A stretch of DNA of 64,000 nucleotides from positions 85,677,677 through 85,741,676 of the forward strand of contig OZ007567.1 in the NCBI GenBank assembly GCA_963931925.1, in the 5' to 3' direction. The stretch is from Onchidella celtica (Eukaryota > Mollusca > Gastropoda > Systellommatophora > Onchidiidae). Positions 24,255 to 36,349 of this stretch are shown here, piece by piece. Under the pieces are notes generated by a model, which saw only the letters and a program-made list of their open reading frames with translations, did not search any database and was not told the DNA's origin. The position numbers were made by a program, and so were the translations under genes. Every line of letters starts with the position of its first letter. Within the stretch, counting starts at the first letter, position 1.

Positions 24255-24688
24255 GTCTCCTTCTGCTCCATCATTCTGCTATATTCTGCCTATCGCCTTG
24301 CTTCTTCCTGGCTCAATACGGCCGTTACCGTTTTCTCCAAACTCAAACTCAAACCCTGCTCTGATCTGCTGACGGTCTTTGAGGCCCTAGTCTGTCATCA
24401 TCATCATCATCATAATAATAATAATAACAATAATAATGAAGATCGTTTATATAATGCCCAATCCCAAAAAAATTTGCTCCAGGCGCTTTACAGAAAGTCT
24501 TGTTGTCTTCATCTGCACTTCACCTCCTTTCTTTCTCTCTCTCATGCACAATCTATTGCATACATCCTTGTACTGGACACACATATGCAAGAAAAAGGAC
24601 TGGCCATTTTTGACTGGGCTGTCTCCTTCTGTCCCATCATTCTGCTATACTCTCTCCATTGTCTTGCTTCTTCCTAACACAACATGGC
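24255..24688. repeat. Direct repeat pair of about 68 bp
   Basis: 24255-24322 and 24621-24688 match at about 80%. Both hold CATCATTCTGCTATA and CTTGCTTCTTCCT. They bracket the L2-like tail at 24395-24492. This could be a segmental duplication, or two copies of a short repeat either side of the insertion. Confidence 0.6.
24395..24492 (-). mobile_element. 3' tail of an L2-like LINE/SINE, reverse
   Basis: On the minus strand: CTGTAAAGCGCCTGGAGC, then ATTATATAAACGATC, then an ATT/ATG trinucleotide tail. This is the same kind of end as at 11304-11375. The body is missing. Confidence 0.6.
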
Positions 24689-24975
24689 TGAACTTTTCGT
24701 GATAATTGTCACCGTCAGTGTGGTCGACATGTACTGAAAAGCTCAGTAAGGTAATTAGACAGATCTGCTTAAATTTCCCGATGCTTGGCAATGGATACAG
24801 AAGGTTCCTTCTATCCAGAAACGGGAATGATTAAAATCTTGATCTTGCAAGGCACACCTTCAGTTAAAGCTGACATTTATTGGAATAAGGATTTGGAACT
24901 GTGATTCTAATGTAAGACGATCGGCTTATCATGACATCGTGATAATCGAGGCAATTAATGCGTTAAACACAGACC

Positions 24976-26116
24976 GGATCTGGTGATAAACGACAGCTGA
25001 TTCCCTACAATTTCAGTGGAAAATAAACGAATGGGCAAATAATATCTTTCCCTCGCTGTTTACGATCAGAAAAATGGCGTATGCAGAAAATCATCATTAA
25101 TTCTTGAAAATAGGATGTACCGACATTTGGGCATTTCTTCATCACACACCAAGAAAAAATGTTCTTGACAGAAATATACTGAAAGAAAAAAATTATAATC
25201 AAAACTCTTTTTGTCATAATTATTTGACATAGTAAGTTGTACTGCATTCAACAATAAGACAACTCACCGTATAAAAATAAAGTCCCCAAAGCTCAAAAAC
25301 GAAACTTTGGAGATTCACTAGTTTGTGAGAAACTGAATGAATCGAGCTTGTTGTAGACTAGCAGCTATAATTTATCGATGTGCTGTTAACTGGCTGTCCG
25401 CGAGCTCGGCGTTGTTTATTTCGTGCGGCAGACAGACTCCTACATCATTCTGTAAACCCACGCACAGTTTGAGAGCCAAGCGGTGAATTACATAACATGT
25501 CTGCTGAAACTTAAAAGAAAGTACTTAAATTTTGTGGAACAAAGACAGTAATCAAATTTTTATAACAAACTGAAATAATTATTGTTTAAATACTTGAACC
25601 GGATCTGAACTTTCTACTCTTTTTAAAATCTGGTAATTCTTCCGGGAGACAAAAATAATGGCATTGTTTTTCGCCCGCCTTTGTCAATACCCACCCAGTG
25701 TCCAAATTTTAGATCCGTTTCCTTTTTTTTTTTTTTCATTTCATTTTGTTTTCACCCATTCATGAGAACTAAGACCTTATCCTCCCTCCCCTCACCCCCT
25801 CCCAGCATACATAATATTGTCCTATTATTGTATTATTCGGCTTTGCCTAACTGCTGTCCATATACTTTAAAAATCGCTGAAAATCTGTCGGGTCGCGGCA
25901 TACTTGGAACAACAGCAACAATAACAGCTACAACAACAGTTTATATTGCAGATCCTCGCGCGGAACCAACAATATTTAATATTATACTTCTTTTTTTTCA
26001 TTATTATTATTCGCCATTTTTCTGACCGTAATCGGGGATGGAAACACTGTTTTGGTCATTGGTTTTTATTTTCCAGTGATATCACAAGGAATCAGCTGTC
26101 GTTTATCACCAGATCC
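24976..26116. mobile_element. 1.14-kb element with perfect 29-bp terminal inverted repeats
   Basis: 24976-25004 begins GGATCTGGTGATAAACGACA, and 26088-26116 is its exact inverse, ending in AGATCC. Weaker similarity continues inward (a shared TGGAAAATAAA about 20 bp further in). The interior shows no recognisable transposase, so it is probably a non-autonomous DNA transposon. No matching target duplication lies right at the ends, so the true boundary may be a few bases out and the superfamily is open. Confidence 0.75.
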
Positions 26117-27500
26117 AATTAATTATGTTTAGGGGTCTTCCATGAAGTACGCGCGCTCCGAAGGGGGGAAAGGGTGGGCGGCGTATATTTCCACTGTACG
26201 AGAAGTGCACATTGAGGAATAGGGGAGGGGGTGTTCTGGTGGGCGTTTGTCTGCTTTTCAATTATGTAAATAAATTAAAACGTTTTGTCTTTTTTCATAT
26301 TTTTTCCCCCCAACAAATAAGGTTGTTACTTTATATAAAAATCATGTCTTTCATGAAGAAGTCAAATAACTCACGCAAAATACTATTTAAGGTGTTCAAA
26401 CATCAAGACTTTATCATAGACATTCAACCTTCTAATGGCTGGATGTTCACACAAGCGTTGAGGCGGAAGAGGTTGAGGCCAAATATGCAAACAGGGAACA
26501 TGGTGACGTGGTCGGGCTGGGTGGGTGGGTGGGAGGCAAAAATTGCCAAAATCGAACTTACGCACTTTATGAATCCCCCCTCCCCTCCCCCAACAACCCA
26601 TTAATTGCCTCGGTTCTGGCGATGTCACGATAATCAGATCGACTTACATTACAATCGCAGTTCAAAATCTTTATCGCAGCAAAATTTGGGGATCACATAT
26701 TTATTTTTTGTATTATGCGGGGGTTTTGCAAAATATATCTTTTTCCATTTGCTGGGAACATTTTATTTGGTATCCAGTTTCTTTGACCGATCTCATCAAT
26801 TCTGGGAAAATGACCACTCAAATAGAGTCCGTATGTCATACGATTCCAGATCCGGTTTTACCAATTTTTTTTTCTTCATATTTATCTGACCCGTATTGCC
26901 TTACATGTCATGGAACAGTTAATCTCAGACATTTCTCCGTAAGTTTGATTCTATGCCGTGAGGGGATTACACAGAATTACGTCGACACTTTTCATCGTTA
27001 AAATTTAAGTTGCCTCATTAGTAGATTTTTCCTCCCTCGCAGGAAGAAAAACTGATTTCGTAAACTCGCCCGAGGCTACTAGTCGGGGAAGGATATCATT
27101 GTAGTTTTATTGTGTATAGCCGTAAGGTCTTTGTTCGATCTATTTCTTCCGATTTAAAAAAAAAAAATTATTGTTTCAGATCTTGCAATATTATTGTGGT
27201 ATCTTTTTTTAACACCGTGGTTTTCACAGAGAAACAGTTTTGAACTCAAGGCGAAGTGCTTGATTGATGGCTTAGGAGGCCAACAACTCCAGGCTGAGGT
27301 ACTTGACAATGAAAAGATCTTCAACTGGATTAATGGTTTGCGAAGGTCCTGAATCATGAACAATCGTTGCGAGAAAGGTTTTGACATAGCACTGTTTTGA
27401 GGGGAGAATATCGTCTTCTTTTAATAGCGTTTTTTTTTTCTTTCTGTACCGCGAGTCAAATTTAAACAATGAAATTAATAGTAGGTCATAGAAGCACATG
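26117..27500. other. Unassigned DNA
   Basis: Frames of 80-130 codons on both strands overlap one another and lack motifs. Nothing else recognised. Confidence 0.45.
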
Positions 27501-29113
<1,613 letters not shown>

Positions 29114-29155
29114 CCCCGCCCGCGAGATTCTGTTTTACACAGCGTTGCCGGAAAG

Positions 29156-29395
29156 CCAAACAAAGCTCTACGTCACCACCTCACCCTTTGTGACGATAAT
29201 AAAATATCGCATGCGCAGTAGGAGGCATTTCCCTCTCCGCCATCGGCCAACTCTAGGCTAACTTATAGCTAGAATGCGCATGACGTCACATTGTGCTTTT
29301 GTTTAGTTTTTCCGCCATCGCGATTGTTTGGCCGGTGGATCAGCTGATTAGTGTAACTTAGAGATAATTATATCGAAGCGGTTTTGTTAATTAAA
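29156..29395 (+). promoter_or_regulatory. Promoter-like block upstream of the THAP exon
   Basis: CpG-richer than its surroundings. Contains an NRF1-like GCATGCGC (29209-29216), two YY1-like CCGCCAT motifs (29237 and 29312) and a perfect CRE TGACGTCA (29281-29288), all within 190 bp upstream of the THAP ATG at 29396. The cluster suggests that the element carried its own TATA-less promoter. Confidence 0.5.
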
Positions 29396-29640
29396 ATGCC
29401 TAATAGCTGCATTGTCGTTGATTGCTACGCGCGACAGGGGTGGAAAGGATGGATAAAAGTTGGTCAGATTCCCCACCATTCGTGTAAACAAAGGAAAGGA
29501 AGTGAAAGAATTGACCGAACGTCGTTCGACTGTGGTGTGGTTGACAAGCTACCAACCAGCAGGAGTGGCATAGATTTAGATCTAGACATTAAAAAAAAGT
29601 GAGTCGACCCATTCTGTTTGTGCCGAGCACTTCATCTCAG
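29396..29640 (+). pseudogene. THAP-domain first exon, frameshifted
   Basis: The frame starting at ATG 29396 opens MPNSCIVVDCYARQG, the typical start of a THAP (C2CH zinc-binding, sequence-specific DNA-binding) domain with its first two cysteines spaced C-x4-C. About 20 codons on, the expected continuation is found one base out of phase (LVRFPTIRVNKGKEV followed by KELTERR). The closing signature VCAEHFISG, which supplies the last Cys and His, lies at 29616-29642 in that same shifted phase. Between them are in-phase stops (around 29571-29585), and GIDLDLDIKKK reads in the first phase. So at least one, probably three, frame changes separate the blocks. The exon ends at a plausible donor (CAG|GTAGTT at 29640). 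The family is known; a decayed transposase exon is inferred from its position just inside the inverted end. Confidence 0.7.
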
Positions 29641-29984
29641 GTAGTTGTCAGTTTTAATAATTTATGAACAACGTGATGAAAGTAAGCCCGTCATTTCGGT
29701 CACAGAAGAGTTAGATCTAGATCAGATATGTGCAATGTACATTTCTCCACTCTGCAGGCTAGTTAGAGCTGTAGGCTTAGAGGTCTAGGGCGTGCGGTTA
29801 TCTTCATTTTTACCGCGCAATAAAGTCACCGACTAATAAATCTCAGTAATAATTAAAAACTTTCCTGTTGACTTGCTTTTAAGCAGTTCTAGATTTACAC
29901 TGTGGCCTACAATGAATTGAAGATGATGCACTGGTAAGATAGGCTACTGATTAAAATTCACCAGAGATAGCCAGAATGCAGTAG

Positions 29985-31995
29985 TATAAGGAAGTGAGTC
30001 CTGAGTGATGAGGTATGGAATCACAGTTAGATCTAGATCTGATCACACAGATGTTGAATTGCAGCAGTATGAGAGACAGAGAGTGAGCCTTGAATTGTGA
30101 GATACAACATAATAATTCAATCTATCTGTATTACACAGATATGAATAATAAAATATGAAATCATAGGCCTAATTAAATCTAATCCCCTATCACAGAGCTG
30201 TTGACCAGCAGCAATAAATATGAGAGATTGAGCCATGAGCGATGAAAGATAAAATTATGCTCAGATCTAGCCAGCATCACACAGATATGAGAGGGTGAGT
30301 CTTGAGTGACGAGATATGTAAGGATAATGGGTACCTATTTACCGCGAAACCCCACGAAACCCCGCGAAACCCCACGAAACCCCGCGGAACCCCGCGAAAC
30401 CCCACGCAATTTTTAATTTCAGTTCCTATTTTTTAAGTGTTGTCCGAAAAGTGAAACTGTAACGATACATTGTTTTCATAATTATGGTTTATTTACCATA
30501 AAATATACATGTAGCAACTTTTTAAAACTAAAAGTTTGGCTTAGTTTTGGTGTTTTAAAAGAATAATTTGACATTTTGTGTCGATGACCATCTGGCAATA
30601 TTGTTCAATGGTCACTTCGTGTTGCTAACCGCGTTTGCAACAAAAGAGAAAATTTCTGATTTTCAATTTCATTCCGCATCTTAAGGTTCGCAACTAAAGA
30701 GCAGGTAAGCATATGTTGTACTTCTGTTCTATTACGGTATTATATTTACGAATTAAGCTTTTAATAACGCTATTTACTTTTTTGGGGGGGGGGGGGATGT
30801 CACGTAAGATTTATCAACGGGCGTAGGAATTTGACTACCGAGCCTACATCAAGATCTACAATCTGGATCTAGATTTTAGCAGAGAATCTACTAGATCTAG
30901 ATTCTAGTCGATCTAGATTTCAGATTAAGTTTATGTTGTACTTTCTTTCATTTTCATTGTTTTTCCTTTTTATTGTTTTGGAATTTTCCGTTAGGCAGAT
31001 GCCGCACCGGACTCAAATCAGGAATGAAATTATCATAAAACAAATTTACATTTCAATGAACGGAAACACTAGGTGGTTTTGCGGAGTTTCGCTGGGTTTC
31101 GCGGGGTTTCATGGGGTTTCGCGGGGTTTCGCGGGGTTTCGTGGGGTTTCGTGGGGTTTCGCGGTAAATAGGTACCGAGGATAATTAAGTCTATATCAAT
31201 ACCACACAGATATGAGAGTGTGAGGCTCGAGTGATGAGATATGTAATGATAATGAAATCTAGATCTAGATTTATATCACACAGATATGAGAGTGTGAGCC
31301 TTGAGTCATGAGATATTTAATGATAATTAAATCTAGATCTAGATTTATATCACACAGGTATGACAGTGGGAGTCTTGAGTCATGAGATATGTAATGATAT
31401 TTAAATCTAGATCTAGATTTATATCACACAGATAAGACAGTGTGAGCCTTGAGTCATGAAAGATATGTAATGATATTTAAATCTAGATCTAGATTTATAC
31501 CATACAGGTATAAGAGTGTGCGCCTTGAGTGATGAGATATGTGTAATGATATTTAAATCTAGATCTTCATTTGTACCATACAGGTATGAGAGTGTGAGCT
31601 TTGGGTGATGAGATATGCAAGGATAATTAAATCTAGATCTAGATTTATATCACACAGATATGAGAGTGTGAGCCTTGAGTCATGAGATATGTAATTTGTA
31701 AAGATAATTAAATTTGGATCTAGATTTATATATTGCATAACAGGAGAGTGTGAGCCATGAGTGCTGAGTAGATCCAGATTTCTATTACACTGATATGAGA
31801 GTGTGACTTGAGTGATGAGATATGTAACCTAATGATAATTAAATCTAGATCCAGATTTCTATCACACAGATATGAGGGTGTGAGCTTTGACTGATGAGAT
31901 ATCTAATGACAGTTGAATCTAGATCAAGATCTAGATCTAGATTTATACCACACAGGTGGGAACCACAGCAATGTGTGAGAGCGGGTCTCGAGGGA
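29985..31995. repeat. 74-bp tandem array (interrupted)
   Basis: From 31203 to about 31725 the unit (CACACAGATATGAGAGTGTG ... TGATGAGATATGTAATGATA, then ATCTAGATCTAGATTT) recurs every 74-76 bp. For example, the CACACAG landmarks lie at 31203, 31277, 31351 and 31425, then 31501 and 31577 as CATACAG, and 31651. Longer, degenerate units extend left to about 29985 and right to about 31995. The array is split by the element at 30329-31177. The AGATCTAGATCT core is self-complementary. Confidence 0.88.
30329..31177. mobile_element. 849-bp hAT-like element with G-rich repeat-built inverted ends
   Basis: 8-bp direct repeats AGGATAAT (30321-30328 and 31178-31185) flank inverted ends that begin GGTACCTATTTACCGCG. 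Each end then continues as 7-8 copies of a 10-bp unit (GCGAAACCCC or ACGAAACCCC on the left, GGGGTTTCGC on the right), giving inverted arms of about 85 bp. The interior (about 30420-31070) is AT-rich with a 13-G run at 30784-30796 and no transposase. The 8-bp duplication suggests hAT or P type. It lies inside the 74-bp array, so it inserted after the array formed. Confidence 0.88.
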
Positions 31996-32150
31996 TGAGA
32001 CGCAAAGAGTGTGTTCAACAACATTCTGCCACCAAGGAAAGTTTCCACGTTCTCGCGGCTATTTCTTTAGACTATTACATTAGAGTGGGCATTACCCAAG
32101 GAATTCACCGTTTGTTCGGCTGTTATAAAAAATATGCAAGCAGTTATTTA

Positions 32151-32444
32151 CAAGGCATACCTTGAAACTAATTCCAGCGTTATTTTCAAGGCATACCTAC
32201 TTGTGTGTACATCAATCGCCAGGGCTACCCCAGCCCCTTTTCGCCTGACTAGTCAAGCAAGCCGTTATTTACAAGGCATACCTTGAAACTAACTCCAGGT
32301 TTCAGATTTATATTTTTCCAACTTTGATATAAAATCGGAATAGGATGCATAAACGTCGCCTACCTTAATACTGAAACAGCTTCTGATTGGTCAATGAAAC
32401 CTGCCTTGAAAATAACGCTGGCGTTATTTCCAAGGCATACCTTG
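32151..32444. repeat. Dispersed palindromic CAAGGCATACCTT motif, four copies
   Basis: CAAGGCATACC occurs at 32151, 32188, 32272 and 32431, three times completing the palindrome CAAGG-CATA-CCTTG. At 32404-32435 a 32-bp near-perfect palindrome (CCTTGAAAATAACGC / GCGTTATTTCCAAGG) precedes the last copy. The cluster is subterminal in the 3.5-kb element and may be a transposase-binding region or a decayed small insert. Confidence 0.6.
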
Positions 32445-32633
32445 AAAATAACCACTTAGAAAAAGCATAGCCATGTTAAAGGGAGGTGACTCCCAATTCC
32501 AATTAACAGGCTTTACCCAAAGAATTCGGTGACGTAATGATCGCCTGTGCGGTTATTATAAATAGTCACGGGGATTCCAAAGAAGTACCTCCTTTCCGGC
32601 AACGCTGTGTAAAAAAGAATCTCGCGCCCCGCC

Positions 32634-33770
32634 CACACAACAGGAAATGGTATGTAGATATGAAATGTTGCAAACATAAAATGAAAGTGTATTTAATAAA
32701 TAATCTGCAGATATCCGGAATGTCTGACTTGATGTCCAAAAATCTGATGTTTTACATTTTATCTACGTATTGAAACTCCCGTAAGTTTTTTATCTGTTTA
32801 TCCATTGACCCCATTTTGGTGAAAATTCCAGGGAGACAATGATACATAGAACTTGGGAAGTACTTTAACCGAACTAGGACATTCTGGGAGTGGCGTGAAT
32901 CCATGGTCGTAGGTGACGACCTCATATGGTATTAACCCTCTGGAATCCACTTTATTTTCAAAGAAGCCTGAAAGGCATCATGTCTGCACTATCAATGTTC
33001 TATGGCGTTCCTAGCAATGTCGCCATGATGAAATAGACGATCATACCACTGGAGATATGAAATGAATCTGTGGTCTTCAAGAAGTACAGTGAAATACTGC
33101 TGATGGCTGGCTACTTTTTCATTATACTGTGCTATAAAACTCTGGGAGGTAATGAAGACACAGCATTTTCCACAGTAAATCTAATGAAGCAGTTTCCAGA
33201 ATGGCAGAGTCCTATTCAGGGCTGTATGAGAGGGCAAGTGATGGGATGGTACTGTCTCTTCAGGCACTGAAAGAAAGTACACAGAGAACAGGTACTTAAG
33301 TTATCCTGAATGTCAAGAAAACGACCTAATTATGTAAAAATTCGGGACTATCGGGGTCAGTTCAGCTACCCTCCCAGCTTGGCGAGTACAGTAAATCAAT
33401 CACTATCCCTTTCATTAAGTTCTGCCCATGCGAGCTTTGTAGACTACTTTTGCGGTCAATGATCGCTTAGATCAATATGTTATAGTACACCCATGTCACG
33501 TAAATGTCGGACACTCTACTCCCAAATGGTAACAGTGATATATATCCCATCTGTATTCTCAAATGATATAAAATGGGACAGCCTCACCCAATACCCTGTA
33601 TTAATAATGTTGTCATCTGCCCTTTTATGAATACCTGTATGAGGTCCTGTATGAGGCAAATTTTATGTATTTTAGTGTTGTTGTGGTCTTTTTTCAGAAC
33701 TGACGACTGTGCTTGGAGTAGTAGTGTTAACTGATTTGAGTCTCGTAATCTAAAATTTAGTTTGCAACAA
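32634..33770. other. Unassigned DNA
   Basis: Nothing recognised to the right of the 3.5-kb element. Confidence 0.5.
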
Positions 33771-33874
33771 TAAAAAGAGAAAGAGAGGAAGAGGCAAAAA
33801 GAGAGGGAAGGGGCGGAAGGAGGGGGGGGGGAGGGAGAAAGAGAGTATGTTTGTATGGAGAGAGATGCAGAGAC

Positions 33875-33905
<31 letters not shown>

Positions 33906-33928
33906 GAGAGAGAGAGAGAGAGAGAAAG
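33771..33928. repeat. (GA)n-rich microsatellite
   Basis: Purine-rich, with near-pure GA at 33875-33894 and 33900-33926. The 159-, 114- and 97-codon minus-strand Ser/Leu frames here are artefacts of it. Confidence 0.9.
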
Positions 33929-34162
33929 TGAGAAAAGGGGCAAAAAGCATAATAAAAAAAAAGAAGAAAGAGCAAACCAACAAAACCAAGAAAACCGAAA
34001 ACAATACAAAAACATAACACAACACAACAAAACAAAACAAAACAAGACAAGATTGCATATCATTTATGTCATTTACAGGTCGAGTTAGCTGCATGAAAAT
34101 CTAGTTTTGTAGTCAAGGCAAACTGACTTGCCGGCCCTTCGCAAAAGCCGTACTATAGTTTA

Positions 34163-34245
34163 CTAGATGACCTACCGGCATTGCCCGGAATAAACAATCA
34201 TGTGCCCTCTCTCTCTCTCTTTCATATAATAATAAAAGTAATAAA
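34163..34245. mobile_element. Possible Helitron termini of a second family
   Basis: On the minus strand, sequence ending at 34163 shows a hairpin CCGGG-CAATG-CCGG, then TAGGTCAT and CTAG|T, a Helitron-type 3' end. A (CT)n run lies at about 34207-34220. On the plus strand at 34222 TCATATAATAATAAAAGTAA looks like a Helitron 5' end. Matching opposite ends were not found for either, so these may be fragments. Confidence 0.4.
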
Positions 34246-35112
34246 CTACAGTCTTGCTTCATAACTCATGCGCACCAGAACACTACGCACCAAACTGAAC
34301 GCTTGATACGGTTACTTTTTATGACATGCACGGTACTGTATATTACGAAACAAACATGCAAAAATACAGATGTTACATAGTATTCAACATTGTTATTTTT
34401 TAAAAATACATGCTTGAAGTAAACAACTTTTAATTATAGCCATCATCTTCCTTATCTCAATTGCCACCTTCCTGCTAAATTTAAGGCCTGAACAGTGTAC
34501 AGTTTGGTCAGTTAGTCATGCCAAAGGTTGCAAGTTACTGAAATATATAATAGATACTCCATCCCACAAGTACGACTGACTTGGGCTTCTAATATCCCCT
34601 GATAAAGTGTTTTCGAGTTACATACCAAAGCTTCTCGAAAGCCTTATAACTACACTGTATCGCCGTCACCATGGATCTGTGCCAGTAAATAAATACGAGT
34701 TATAATAAGTAATCCATGAATAAAGCAAACACGGGTGACCTTTTTGCCTCTACATCAATGGACTAGATCTGTTCTAACAAGGATAAAGCATATTGAAAGA
34801 AATTCGAGTGAATAGGCCTGTGACTTGCTCACCTTTCTAATCAATTCCTTTGAGAACTACATCATCCTGCTGAGAGACTTTGTTTTTAAAAATTATCCCT
34901 TTTTCTATAATACCCACCCACCAATAGCACGGCGCATCATTTCTTATCAAGTAAAAGCAAATGCATTTCAGAATCCTAAATTCATGACACAGGGCAGGTC
35001 TGTCCCCCCCCACCCCTCTTTTGAGACGCTCGCGTAAGAAACTGCATGAAACAATTCAAGATAAGAAGCAGCACCAGGAGGTGGGTGGGGGTAGGGGTGG
35101 GCCATACAGTTA
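34246..35112. other. Unassigned DNA
   Basis: No gene or element end recognised. Confidence 0.5.
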
Positions 35113-35215
35113 AGGGGTTGTTGCTAGGGACGCGTGGTATTTTACATAGAAAGCTATAGCTGAACAGTCAACACAATTCAGTATTTTCTCTATTTAGCTT
35201 TGTAATGAGACCCCC
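35113..35215 (+). repeat. Dispersed repeat of about 103 bp (pair with 60601-60702)
   Basis: Shares TTGCTAGGG, AGCTATAGCTGAACAGT and CAGTATTTTCTCTATTTAGC with the 60.6-kb copy, at about 80% identity. Class unknown; possibly a SINE or MITE fragment. Confidence 0.7.
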
Positions 35216-35504
35216 CCCCCCGCCCCAATACCATTCTATAGTTAATGCTACGTCTTTATGCTGTGACCTCTGAATAATCCGTCTCAACAAAAAGTTTCGA
35301 AGACGGGGCCCCAGATTCTAAATTGCACGTCACATGTGACAAATCATACCCGGACAACGGAAATTAGTTGTCTACACTGACAAAATAACCTCTGTCTTAT
35401 TAATCTGACCTCATACTTCTTTCTAGTATTGTTCTCTTTGTTCTCCAATTCGTCAGTTAGAAAGACTACTTGCACTTTTTTCCCCGCAGCAGGAGAAGAT
35501 CTCA

Positions 35505-35745
35505 AAATGTTATAAAACCACAGAAAATCTGCGGGGTCGCAGAAAGGCTCGAAGCAAAGTCGAAATGTGGTAAAAAGAAAAAGTTGTATGTAGCAAAACC
35601 TCTTGTAAGAGGTAATATTATTTCTGTATTATTTCTTTCGCGGAGGCTTTGCCACACAATCGTTTCTGTTCTGTTGCTTACTGGAGGCTTTGCTACAACA
35701 ACTTTTTCTGTTTATCATATTTTGACTATCACAGTAGAAAATCTC
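35505..35745. repeat. Fold-back element, family FB-A copy 3
   Basis: The left arm AAAAAGTTGTATGTAGCAAA (about 35578) is mirrored by GGCTTTGCTACAACAACTTT (35686 on). A partial extra copy of the right arm (GGAGGCTTTGCCACACAA) lies at 35642. The left flank ATAAAACCACAGAAAATCTG matches the inverse of copy 2's right flank. Confidence 0.7.
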
Positions 35746-35765
35746 AGCCCGATTAACAATTTTTG

Positions 35766-35772
35766 TGTGTGT

Positions 35773-35863
<91 letters not shown>
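35766..35863. repeat. Compound (GT)n-(GA)n microsatellite
   Basis: GT units to 35787, then about 38 GA units to 35863. Confidence 0.97.
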
Positions 35864-35868
<5 letters not shown>

Positions 35869-36200
35869 TTGTGTGTTTGACAATTTCTGTGGCGATATGA
35901 AAATGCTTTAAATAATGATGAAATATAACTCAGCCAGTCTCCTTTGTCTTCTTGGCAAAGATGTCAGTGCTGGGTCGAATAGTAAATGGCATTATTCGAA
36001 CAAATATCGATATTCGTTAATCATTCATCGAACATTCGACACTGTTACGCTGTCTTAGCGCTGCCATACAATAAATACTTCGTGGTCGACATCGATTGAG
36101 ACAAGTGAATGTATTGTATTTCTTGCTTCCTCCCTTCAATAATTCACACTGCACGATGACTGTCGTCGAAATTTTTAAGACGAATATGTTAAATTTCGAA
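35864..36200. other. Unassigned DNA with ATTCGAA motifs
   Basis: Several ATTCGAA/ATTCG motifs near 35990-36030 recur to the right of the next fold-back (36390). They may belong to a larger element around it. Confidence 0.35.
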
Positions 36201-36349
36201 ATTGAGGGGTTTCAATTAGAAGAGGTCTAAGTACCACTGGCTCTTAGATCCCTTGTAATCCTAAGCTCTCAATTTATTCAAGAGTTAAAATTACAAGGGA
36301 TCTAATGCCAGTGGCACTTAGACCCATTCTAATTCGAACGCCTCTCAAT
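36201..36349. mobile_element. Fold-back MITE, 149 bp
   Basis: 36201-36259 and 36290-36349 are inverted arms of about 59 bp (for example GGTCTAAGTACCACTGGC against GCCAGTGGCACTTAGACC and TAGATCCCTTGTAAT against ATTACAAGGGATCTA). The loop is about 30 bp. A transcript would form a long, nearly perfect hairpin. Confidence 0.85.

Larger units (their letters stand above)
29121..32626 (+). mobile_element. 3.5-kb THAP-bearing TIR element, P-element-like, decayed composite
   Basis: The left terminus (29121-29155, starting CGCGAGATTCTGTTTTACAC) and the right terminus (32592-32626) are inverted repeats matching at 34 of 35 positions. The flanking sequence CCCCGCC is present in direct orientation at 29114-29120 and 32627-32633. 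By shifting one base it can be read as 8 bp, the duplication size of P elements. A THAP zinc-finger exon lies 240 bp inside the left end; P-superfamily transposases start with a THAP domain. The rest of a transposase was not found. Instead the interior holds a 74-bp tandem array, a nested 849-bp element, and palindromic CAAGGCATACCTTG motifs near the right end. I infer an old non-autonomous P-like element. The ends and duplication are directly seen, while the superfamily is inferred. Confidence 0.75.

Noticed and set aside
25866-25905. Fourth copy of the FB-A fold-back family
   Set aside because: Only about 35 bp resemble the flank (GAAAATCTGTCGGGTCGC) and no arm is present. Too short to claim.
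33584-34094. Ser/Leu-rich membrane-like proteins on the minus strand
   Set aside because: Artefact of (GA)n and adjacent low-complexity sequence.
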